Shown here piece after piece: positions 26,964-33,537 of a stretch of 64,000 nucleotides of DNA (position 1 is the first letter of the stretch; every line of letters starts with the position of its first letter). Origin of the DNA: Boseongicola aestuarii (GTDB lineage Bacteria > Pseudomonadota > Alphaproteobacteria > Rhodobacterales > Rhodobacteraceae). A model generated the notes under the pieces. It was not told the origin of the DNA, searched no databases, and worked only from the letters and a program-made list of their open reading frames with translations. The position numbers were made by a program, and so were the translations under genes. The stretch is taken from contig NZ_FXXQ01000007.1 in assembly GCF_900184815.1 (NCBI RefSeq), positions 28,501 to 92,500 of the forward strand, read 5' to 3'.

Positions 26964-27796
26964 GCCGGACCGCCCGTGGACGGACACGGCCTGCGACGCT
27001 TTGGATTGGTCCGCGACTCAGCGTCATCGAGCAGTTGTGTCTGACGTCGTTTGTGCGGCTTGGAATGGAGCCGGTCCTCTATAGTTATGATCCGGTAGAG
27101 GGCGTGCCGACTGGTGTTGAGGTCAGGGATGCGACGCAGGTTTTGCCGCGTGAACGGGTCTTTCTGAATGACGAGCGGCAGTCCTATGCGCCGTTTTCGG
27201 ACGTGTTTCGGTATAGGTTGCTTAGGGATACGGACTTTTACTGGGTCGATGCGGACATTTATCTGTGCCGTCCCTTCCCGCGTGATTGTGGATATCTATT
27301 TGGGTGGGCGCAGGGGATGATCAGCAATTGTGTACTGGCCCTGCCGCCGCACTCACCGACGCTGGTCGCTCTTTGTGACGCGTTTGAGCGGCCAAGCATC
27401 GATCTGCCGTGGATCCGGCGTTTTCGTGAAGCCATCCGAGATAGGGCGAATGCGGACGGAACCATTGATGTTGCAAAGCTGCCCTATAAAGCGCTTGGGC
27501 CCCTGGCGTTGACCTGGCTATTGAAGCGCCACGGCGAGGTGGGACGTGCCTTTGATAACACGCTGCATGCTCCAATTGATCCCCGTCATGTACTGAACAC
27601 CTGGCGCCGCGCGCGACAGCGGGTGCGACGTAGCAATCCCTATGCGATCCATCTCTATGGTTCTGCTCAGCACCGTCAAATGGAGGTCAGAAACTGGGAC
27701 AGCATTCCCGAGGACAGCTATCTGGCGCACCTGTTGAAGGCAGAAGGGTTTGGTCTGACGTTCTATCCGGACGGACCACGGCTCGAAGAGAAATGA
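26960..27796 (+). CDS. Glycosyltransferase-like protein (DxD, GT32/capsular type)
   Basis: A 278-residue protein with a nucleotide-sugar-binding DxD in FYWVDADIYLCRPF, preceded by RYRLLRD, which is the arrangement of GT32/OCH1-like and capsular polysaccharide glycosyltransferases. The core begins TLWIGPRLSVIEQLCLTSF. GTG 26960 is chosen for its four-base overlap with the ATPase stop; the frame continues upstream only inside the ATPase gene. The coupling to a peptide-type ABC cassette is unusual and its acceptor is unknown. Confidence 0.7.
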   Translation: MSRTARGRTRPATLWIGPRLSVIEQLCLTSFVRLGMEPVLYSYDPVEGVPTGVEVRDATQVLPRERVFLNDERQSYAPFSDVFRYRLLRDTDFYWVDADIYLCRPFPRDCGYLFGWAQGMISNCVLALPPHSPTLVALCDAFERPSIDLPWIRRFREAIRDRANADGTIDVAKLPYKALGPLALTWLLKRHGEVGRAFDNTLHAPIDPRHVLNTWRRARQRVRRSNPYAIHLYGSAQHRQMEVRNWDSIPEDSYLAHLLKAEGFGLTFYPDGPRLEEK

Positions 27797-27816
27797 CCCT
27801 TCGCGACGCGCGGGGC

Positions 27817-27845
27817 TTTACTTCGTGAAATCGCGATTCTATCGT
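27817..27845 (+). promoter_or_regulatory. Putative promoter of the leuA leader
   Basis: TTTACT (27817-27822), a 17-base spacer and TATCGT (27840-27845) give a plausible sigma-70-type promoter. Transcription would begin about 27852-27854, at or next to the leader ATG, so the leader mRNA may be leaderless. Both hexamers match consensus at only four of six positions. Confidence 0.4.
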
Positions 27846-27853
27846 TTCGCCTC

Positions 27854-27937
27854 ATGAGCAAGATCACACATACCCCTGTGAGCGACCGTGCAGTTGCGCG
27901 CGCGCTTGGCTTGCTACTCCTCCTTAGCCGCCTCTGA
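27854..27937 (+). CDS. Leucine-rich leader peptide of leuA
   Basis: A 27-codon ORF that starts ATG AGC AAG and ends in RALGLLLLLSRL and TGA. Seven of the last ten residues are leucine, using the codons CTT, TTG, CTA, CTC, CTC, CTT and CTC, including the rare CTA. Together with the hairpin at its stop and leuA 72 bases downstream, this is the hallmark of a leucine attenuator in which ribosome stalling senses charged tRNA-Leu. It has no Shine-Dalgarno sequence, fitting a leaderless start. Confidence 0.85.
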   Translation: MSKITHTPVSDRAVARALGLLLLLSRL

Positions 27938-27993
27938 GCGTGCCTTTAGGCGCGACCGCTCAGAGGTGACCCCGCGCCACGAAATGCTAAGGA
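27921..27993 (+). promoter_or_regulatory. leuA attenuator: hairpin plus pairing of Leu codons with the ribosome-binding region
   Basis: An inner 10-bp perfect stem pairs CCTCTGAGCG (27931-27940) with CGCTCAGAGG (27957-27966) and begins within the last leader codons. No U-tract follows, so it is not a standard intrinsic terminator. An outer stem can form: TCCTTAGC (27921-27928, last Leu codons plus Ser) is exactly complementary to GCTAAGGA (27986-27993), which contains the Shine-Dalgarno-like TAAGGA before leuA. A ribosome stalled on the Leu codons would free this site. Control of translation is therefore at least as likely as control of termination. Confidence 0.6.
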
Positions 27994-28009
27994 AAAAGTG
28001 AGAGACCCC

Positions 28010-29599
28010 ATGAATACCAAGACCGTTTCGCAACCTGCGGACAAGAACCACGTGTTGATCTTCGACACGACCCTGCGTGACGGCGAGCAATCGCCGGGCG
28101 CAACCATGAGCCATGCCGAAAAGCTGGAGATCGCGTCCCTGCTCGATGAGATGGGCGTGGACATCATCGAGGCCGGATTCCCGATTGCTTCGGACGGTGA
28201 CTTTCAGGCGGTGAGTGAGATCGCCAAGCGATCGAAAAACGCGGTGATCTGCGGGCTGTCGCGCGCAAATTTCAAGGATATCGACCGGTGTTGGGAGGCC
28301 GTGCAGCACGCCGCGCAGCCCCGAATCCACACATTTATCGGCACCTCGCCCCTGCACCGGGCCATTCCGAACCTCGACATGGACGAAATGGCCGAGCGTA
28401 TCCATGACACTGTCACCCACGCGCGCAATCTGTGCGACAACGTGCAGTGGTCACCCATGGATGCGACGCGGACCGAATGGGATTATCTCTGCCGCACGGT
28501 TGAGATTGCGATCAAGGCCGGTGCCTCGACGATCAACATTCCCGACACCGTGGGCTATACGGCGCCGCGTGAAAGCGCCGATCTGATCCGGCGTTTGATC
28601 GAAACCGTGCCGGGGGCGGTCGACGTGATCTTTGCGACGCACTGTCACAATGACCTTGGCATGGCGACGGCGAACGCTTTGGCGGCCGTTGAAGGCGGCG
28701 CACGCCAGATCGAATGCACGATCAACGGTCTGGGCGAACGTGCGGGCAACACCGCCCTGGAAGAAGTCGTGATGGCGATGCGGGTTCGAAAGGACATCAT
28801 GCCGTTCACCACGGGCGTGGATGCAACCAAACTGATGCATATTTCGCGGCGGGTGGCGACGGTCTCGGGTTTTGCGGTGCAGTATAACAAGGCCATCGTC
28901 GGCAAGAACGCCTTTGCCCATGAAAGCGGCATCCATCAGGACGGAATGCTGAAAAACGCCGAAACCTTCGAAATCATGCGCCCCGAGGACGTGGGTCTGT
29001 CGGCGACGAACATCGTCATGGGCAAGCACTCGGGGCGGGCGGCGTTGCGTTCGAAGCTTGAGGAGTTGGGTTTCGAGCTGGGCGATAACCAGTTGAAGGA
29101 CGTCTTTGTGCGCTTCAAGGCGCTGGCGGATCGCAAGAAAGAGGTGTTCGAGGATGATCTTCTGGCGCTGATGCGCGATCAGGAGTCGGGCGATGCGCAT
29201 GACCGCATTCAGGTGAAGTTCCTGCGGGTGATCTGCGGAACCGAGGCCCCTCAGTCGGCGGATTTGACGCTGACCATCGATGGCGTTGACAAGCAGACAA
29301 CAGCACAGGGCGATGGCCCGGTGGATGCGACGTTCAACGCGGTGAAGGCGCTGTTCCCTCATGAGGTCAAGTTGCAGCTTTATCAGGTGCACGCAGTGAC
29401 CGAGGGCACCGACGCACAGGCGACCGTGTCGGTGCGAATGGAGGAAGAGGGTCGGATCGCGACAGGTCAATCGGCGGACACGGATACGGTCGTCGCTAGC
29501 GCCAAGGCCTATGTGAACGCGCTGAACCGGCTATTGGTGCGCCGCGAGAAATCCGCGCCCGACGCGGACGTCAAAACGGTGAATTACAAAGACATCTGA
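28010..29599 (+). CDS. leuA: 2-isopropylmalate synthase
   Basis: A 529-residue enzyme that condenses acetyl-CoA with 2-oxoisovalerate, the first committed step of leucine synthesis. The catalytic barrel has IFDTTLRDGEQSPGATM (about residue 18), the metal-binding HCHNDLGMA (about 212) and the NGLGERAGN loop; the C-terminal LeuA dimer domain (about 390-510) is the leucine allosteric site. ATG 28010 is used; GTG 27998, four bases after TAAGGA, is a real alternative that adds MRDP. Controlled by the leader peptide and attenuator upstream. Followed by an 8-bp hairpin. Confidence 0.97.
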   Translation: MNTKTVSQPADKNHVLIFDTTLRDGEQSPGATMSHAEKLEIASLLDEMGVDIIEAGFPIASDGDFQAVSEIAKRSKNAVICGLSRANFKDIDRCWEAVQHAAQPRIHTFIGTSPLHRAIPNLDMDEMAERIHDTVTHARNLCDNVQWSPMDATRTEWDYLCRTVEIAIKAGASTINIPDTVGYTAPRESADLIRRLIETVPGAVDVIFATHCHNDLGMATANALAAVEGGARQIECTINGLGERAGNTALEEVVMAMRVRKDIMPFTTGVDATKLMHISRRVATVSGFAVQYNKAIVGKNAFAHESGIHQDGMLKNAETFEIMRPEDVGLSATNIVMGKHSGRAALRSKLEELGFELGDNQLKDVFVRFKALADRKKEVFEDDLLALMRDQESGDAHDRIQVKFLRVICGTEAPQSADLTLTIDGVDKQTTAQGDGPVDATFNAVKALFPHEVKLQLYQVHAVTEGTDAQATVSVRMEEEGRIATGQSADTDTVVASAKAYVNALNRLLVRREKSAPDADVKTVNYKDI

Positions 29600-29610
29600 A
29601 CTTTCGCGAA

Positions 29611-29640
29611 CAGGCCGGTGTAAAACGCCGGCCTGATTCC
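29611..29640 (+). terminator. Likely terminator of leuA
   Basis: CAGGCCGG (29611-29618) pairs with CCGGCCTG (29628-29635), followed by ATTCCATTTT, 12 bases after the leuA stop. The T-tract is interrupted, so strength is uncertain. Confidence 0.6.
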
Positions 29641-29868
29641 ATTTTGGCCGCCCATTTTGCGCCTCAATCCTGAACTGAAATTAAGCAAGATCCGGTGATT
29701 GAACCGGTTTCGCGAAACAGTCCCTGAGCTTGCCCCGGCACCATTGCCATTGCAGCGCCAATCATCGAATTTTCGGTCAAACTCTTGCCACATTCTCGCC
29801 TTATAAATGTCTCATGCCGCATGTGTCCCGCGGTGGTTTGTAAAGTAACGAGTTAAGGTTTTTCGAGA
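29641..29868. other. Intergenic region without recognised gene
   Basis: About 230 bases between the leuA terminator and the OmpA-like lipoprotein. It becomes AT-rich toward the end (CTTATAAATG near 29800, GTTAAGGTTTTTCGAG just before the ATG). It presumably contains the lipoprotein promoter, but no convincing -35/-10 pair with standard spacing was found. Confidence 0.5.
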
Positions 29869-30720
29869 ATGTACGGTTATCCTGCACGCATTATTTCTGT
29901 GATTTTAACCGCAGCCGCTCTCACCGGCTGCGGTTCTCCTTCCGAAATCACTAGGTCTGCAAGTGTCTTGCAGGTCCCTCAGGCAGAAAGCCTCTCTGTT
30001 GTCGCGCGTCAGTTTCAGAACGACGCGCCACATACGATTTATTTTGGATTTGACGAAGATACGCTGGATGCCGAGGCAATGGCCCGCCTTGACGCGCAAG
30101 CGGCATGGATCATCGACAACGCCAACGTCAAATTCCGCGTTTACGGTCATGCTGACCGCGTGGGCAGTGCTGAATACAACATTGATCTTGGCCTGCGTCG
30201 TGCAACGACCGCCGTGGCCTACCTTGTTGCGAAGGGTATCTCGCAGGACCGTCTCGAAGCGATGGTCTCGCTCGGCGAGGACGCACCTGCGATCGAAACC
30301 CAGAACCGCGAACGCGCGAACCGTCGCGTGGTCACCGAGGTCTTTGGCTTCGTGACCCCGGTGCCGACAAACGTCGCACGCAACGGCATCACGACAGTTT
30401 CGATTGGCGATCCCGTTCCGACCGGCACGCCTGTTCCGACCGGTGGACCGGACAGCAATGACCCAACGCCGACCACAGGTCCGGCGCCGACAGGTCCGAC
30501 GCCAACCGGCCCGACACCGACAGGTCCGACTCCTTCTGGACCCACGGATCCGGAACCGTCTGACCCAACTTCATCGGATCCGACACCTTCCGATCCTTCG
30601 CCAAAGGGTAAGGCCAGCTCCAAGAAGGGCAAGAACCCGAACTCGGGCCGCGGCAATGGCGCTGAAGGCGGCGATCCAGGCAATTCGGATGGTCACAATA
30701 ACGGCGGTGATTTGGACTAA
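29869..30720 (+). CDS. OmpA-family lipoprotein with Pro/Thr/Gly-rich tail
   Basis: A 283-residue outer-membrane-type lipoprotein. The signal sequence ends in the lipobox LTGC (Cys about residue 21). Residues about 55-165 form an OmpA/Pal peptidoglycan-binding domain: IYFGFDEDTLDAEAM, the diaminopimelate-contact YGHADRVGSAEYNIDLGLRR and NRERANRRV. From about 185 a low-complexity region of PTG repeats (GPTPTGPTPTGPTPSGP) runs into SDPTPSDPSPKGKASSKK and a Gly/Asn-rich end. It probably links the outer membrane to the cell wall, with a flexible extension. A 13-bp terminator hairpin follows. Confidence 0.88.
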   Translation: MYGYPARIISVILTAAALTGCGSPSEITRSASVLQVPQAESLSVVARQFQNDAPHTIYFGFDEDTLDAEAMARLDAQAAWIIDNANVKFRVYGHADRVGSAEYNIDLGLRRATTAVAYLVAKGISQDRLEAMVSLGEDAPAIETQNRERANRRVVTEVFGFVTPVPTNVARNGITTVSIGDPVPTGTPVPTGGPDSNDPTPTTGPAPTGPTPTGPTPTGPTPSGPTDPEPSDPTSSDPTPSDPSPKGKASSKKGKNPNSGRGNGAEGGDPGNSDGHNNGGDLD

Positions 30721-30785
30721 TCATAAGAATGCTCTGGACGCAGAAGACGGTTACCTACGGGGCCGCTGCGTCTGCTGGGTGGGGC

Positions 30786-30824
30786 AAGGGCGCGAACCGG
30801 GTGGGGTTCGCGCCCTTATTAATT
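30786..30824 (+). terminator. Strong Rho-independent terminator after the OmpA-like gene
   Basis: A perfect 13-bp stem (AAGGGCGCGAACC at 30786-30798 with GGTTCGCGCCCTT at 30805-30817) with a six-base loop, followed by ATTAATTT. Confidence 0.8.
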
Positions 30825-30913
30825 TGCCGTAAGCCGATGATCAGGATGCACCTTGCGGCAAGGCCGCGCGAGGACTAAACGAAAACCGGACAATTCAGAA
30901 AGACACGACGATC

Positions 30914-31639
30914 ATGACATACTGCGTGGGCCTTTTGTTGAATGCGGGCATTGTCTGCCTGAGCGACACACGAACGAATGCCGGTTTGGACAATATCTCG
31001 ACCTACAAGAAGATGTTTACATTCGAAGCCCCCGGCGAGCGGGTCATCGCGATCATGACCGCGGGCAGCCTTTCGGTCACGCAGACCACCCTGGCGCGTC
31101 TGGACGAGGCCGCAATGGACATCGAAGCCACGCCGGAGACTTCGATCCTATTGGCACCGAGCATGTTGCAGGTCGCTGAAATCATTGGGCAAACTCTGGC
31201 TCGCACCAGTCAGGAGGTCGCTGGGCGCCTTGGCGGAAGTGCTGCAAGTGCCTCGGCCTCAATGGTCGTCGCCGGCCAGCGCGTCGGCGGGGCGATGCGG
31301 ATGTTTCTGATCTATCCCGAGGGCAATTTCATCGAAGCCACCCCCGACACCCCTTATGTGCAGATCGGCGAGCACAAATACGGTAAACCGATTCTCGACC
31401 GCGTCGTGACGCCGGATACGTCGCTGTCGGATGCCAAGAAAGCGGTGCTTCTCAGCATGGATTCCACCGTGCGGTCGAACCTGAGTGTTGGTATGCCTCT
31501 GGACCTTGTGGTGATCGAGAAAGACGCCTGCCGCATCTCGGAATCCCGCCGCATCGGCGAGCGCGATCCCGTCTTCCGCGAGATGAGTGTCGCCTGGTCC
31601 GTGGCGCTGAAAGACGCGTTCAGCGGCATCAAAGTCTAG
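30914..31639 (+). CDS. Anbu-type proteasome-like Ntn hydrolase
   Basis: A 241-residue protein of the bacterial proteasome homologue (Anbu/BPH, COG3484) family. It begins MTYCVGLLLNAGIVCLSDTR, with the would-be catalytic Thr2 exposed after Met removal, then TNAGLDNISTYKKMF typical of Anbu. The remaining beta-subunit fold is seen through IAIMTAGSLSVTQ and the conserved DRVVTPDTSLSDAKKAVLLS. In many genomes Anbu sits beside a transglutaminase, an alpha-E protein and an ATP-grasp ligase; none is present here. Its stop overlaps the convergent lysophospholipase stop by four bases. Confidence 0.9.
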   Translation: MTYCVGLLLNAGIVCLSDTRTNAGLDNISTYKKMFTFEAPGERVIAIMTAGSLSVTQTTLARLDEAAMDIEATPETSILLAPSMLQVAEIIGQTLARTSQEVAGRLGGSAASASASMVVAGQRVGGAMRMFLIYPEGNFIEATPDTPYVQIGEHKYGKPILDRVVTPDTSLSDAKKAVLLSMDSTVRSNLSVGMPLDLVVIEKDACRISESRRIGERDPVFREMSVAWSVALKDAFSGIKV

Positions 31640-32574
31640 GCGTCGTCGCCACCGAGAAACGCCAGCGTCTTTGCAAAGAACTGCTGGCGTATTGCCGGCG
31701 CCTCCATCATCAATTCGTGCCGTCCGCCTTCGATCCATTCAAGCGACCCCGACGGCCACTTTTCGTGCATCAGGATCAGCGACTTGCGATCGATCACTCC
31801 TTCGCGGGTTCCGGCGATGGTCTTGACGGGCAGCGTTGGAAGAGTGGCCGCGCGCAGGGCTGCGGCTTCGGCGATCGCCGTTTCGAACCAGTGCACCGTT
31901 GGGCCACCCAGCGAAAACGCAGGTTCGGCCCTTGCCTGGCGTTCCATGTATCCCCAGGTCTCGCGATCGGTTGTCAACAGGTTGTTTTCAAAACTGGAAT
32001 CGACAACGTATCCGCGCGGACTGGTGCCCGGTATGGTATATAATTCCTTGCCGAAAAGGCGCGCGATGCCAGGCAGAACCAGAGCGATGGGACGCAGATT
32101 CGGGATAACGAAGATCCCCCACATGGGCGCGGAAAAGATTGCCTTTTCAACGGGTAAACCATTGATCAAAGCGCGCAGGCCGATGGCACCGCCCATTGAG
32201 TGGCCAATCAGATACCAAGGTTTTGGCAGGTCGACTTCTTCCGCCATCGCCACAAAGGCTGCGACATCCATCTGGTAGTCGGCAAAGTCGTCGATGTGGC
32301 CAAGCCGGGCATCATCGGTCACGCGGTCCGACAAGCCCTGCCCGCGCCAGTCCATCGACAGGATCGAATAGCCCGCGTCGGTCAGATCGCGCGCAACGCG
32401 CCCGTATTTCTCGAGATATTCCGTCCGTCCGGTGAACAGCAGGATACTGCCCCGAGGGTCTTTGGCCGACCAGTAACCGGCGCGCAGGCGAAGGCCATCC
32501 GCCGCGCGCGTCCAGATCGCCGTGGCTTCGGGCCCTTCGGAAAGCGCCGTATCGAATGGGGCGATGTCGCTCAG
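31636..32574 (-). CDS. Alpha/beta hydrolase, lysophospholipase/monoglyceride lipase type (apparent CTG start)
   Basis: A serine hydrolase of the lysophospholipase L2 type: oxyanion/strand region ILLFTGRTEYLEKYGRVA, then MDWRGQGLSDR, nucleophile elbow GHSMGGAIGL and catalytic His in EGGRHELMME near the C-terminus. The first ATG in frame is 32355, but about 72 residues upstream of it are clearly homologous and contain no ATG, GTG or TTG. The frame is open to 32727. CTG 32574 forms a four-base CTGA overlap with the SCP2 stop and gives a normal 312-residue protein, so I infer a coupled CTG start. Cotranscribed with the SCP2 gene; converges with Anbu. Confidence 0.8.
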   Translation of the reverse strand: MSDIAPFDTALSEGPEATAIWTRAADGLRLRAGYWSAKDPRGSILLFTGRTEYLEKYGRVARDLTDAGYSILSMDWRGQGLSDRVTDDARLGHIDDFADYQMDVAAFVAMAEEVDLPKPWYLIGHSMGGAIGLRALINGLPVEKAIFSAPMWGIFVIPNLRPIALVLPGIARLFGKELYTIPGTSPRGYVVDSSFENNLLTTDRETWGYMERQARAEPAFSLGGPTVHWFETAIAEAAALRAATLPTLPVKTIAGTREGVIDRKSLILMHEKWPSGSLEWIEGGRHELMMEAPAIRQQFFAKTLAFLGGDDA

Positions 32575-32861
32575 GACAGAACCGAGCCAAGCCGCATCGC
32601 CGCACCCATGTCGCCATCGACCTTCAGGCGACCGCCCATGAACGCTGCCGTCGGGTTCAGTTCTCCGGCAAGGATAGATTTGAACGTGTCGGCGTCGGCC
32701 GTCATCGTCACGTCTGCTTCCGCGTCTTCAGCGCGCGCGCCGTTGGCGTCCATCATGATCGCGCCCTCGTCTTCAATAACGAACTTCGCGGTTCCGTCGA
32801 AGCCACTTGCATCGAGTTTCTCGTTCAGCTTGGCGACGGCCTGTTCAATCATATCGCTCAT
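32571..32861 (-). CDS. SCP2 sterol-binding domain protein
   Basis: A 96-residue single-domain SCP2 protein, which forms a small hydrophobic pocket that binds lipids or fatty acyl chains. The C-terminal half shows the family pattern ADVTMTADADTFKSILAGEL and GGRLKVDGDMGAAMRLG. ATG 32861 is chosen for the GGGAGAAG ribosome-binding site; a longer frame is unsupported. Its stop overlaps the proposed start of the lipase downstream, which fits a lipid-handling pair. Divergent from the TPR gene, with 70 bases between starts. Confidence 0.88.
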   Translation of the reverse strand: MSDMIEQAVAKLNEKLDASGFDGTAKFVIEDEGAIMMDANGARAEDAEADVTMTADADTFKSILAGELNPTAAFMGGRLKVDGDMGAAMRLGSVLS

Positions 32862-32931
32862 GGTCTTCTCCCGGTTTCGTGACGTGACGGGGCTGGCATT
32901 TGCCGCGTCACACGCTAGTATTTCCGATGTA

Positions 32932-33492
32932 ATGCGACGTTTAGCTCCATACCTCAAATGTGCCGTTGCGGCACTAATCGCAAGTCAGGTTTTCCTGACG
33001 TCTGCGCAGGCGCAGGATGGCGAGATCGAAGCCTTGCTGGAAGGGCTGAAAACGGCTGACGCCGTTTCGGCCGCCCAGATCGAGAACCGCATTCAGGCGC
33101 TTTGGTCGCAGTCGGGTTCGGACGCCATGGACCTTTTGTTCGAGCGTGGAATGACGGCCATGTCCGAGGGCGACTTCAAGACGGCGGTGCATCATTTCTC
33201 GGCGCTGATTGATCACGCGCCTGACTTTGCCGAGGGATACAACGGGCGGGCCACAGCTTATTTCCAGGACCAGAAATACGGGCTGGCGCTTGAAGATATC
33301 CGTCGCACTCTGGCGTTGAACCCCCGTCATTTCGGAGCGATGTCGGGGCTGGCGATCATCTTTGAAGAGATCGGTCAAACCGAGGGCGCGCTGGCCGCGT
33401 GGCGCGAGGTTCAGCGTCTGCATCCCAATCGCGAAGGCATGCTGGACTCGATCCGGCGGCTGGAAAGCAGCCTTGAAGGTCGCGACACCTGA
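32932..33492 (+). CDS. Exported TPR-repeat protein
   Basis: A 186-residue periplasmic protein. A Sec signal peptide (KCAVAALIASQVFLTSAQA) is followed by about three TPR helix pairs: DLLFERGMTAMSEGDFKTAV, AEGYNGRATAYFQDQKYGLA and AMSGLAIIFEEIGQTEGALA. ATG 32932 is used because it gives the signal peptide; the frame upstream covers the antisense of other genes. TPR modules act as protein-protein contacts; the partner is not evident from neighbours. Confidence 0.88.
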   Translation: MRRLAPYLKCAVAALIASQVFLTSAQAQDGEIEALLEGLKTADAVSAAQIENRIQALWSQSGSDAMDLLFERGMTAMSEGDFKTAVHHFSALIDHAPDFAEGYNGRATAYFQDQKYGLALEDIRRTLALNPRHFGAMSGLAIIFEEIGQTEGALAAWREVQRLHPNREGMLDSIRRLESSLEGRDT

Positions 33493-33537
33493 CACCGGCC
33501 ACCGGACCTTGCGGCCCGGGGTTGAGTCGGATCGGGA

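Noticed and set aside
27931..27966. Classical intrinsic terminator in the leuA leader
   Set aside because: The 10-bp stem is perfect but GC-rich sequence, not a U-tract, follows it, so simple intrinsic termination is not supported.
28451..29470. Long minus-strand frame opposite leuA
   Set aside because: Composition is His/Arg-rich and typical of antisense shadows in high-GC genes; leuA is unmistakable.
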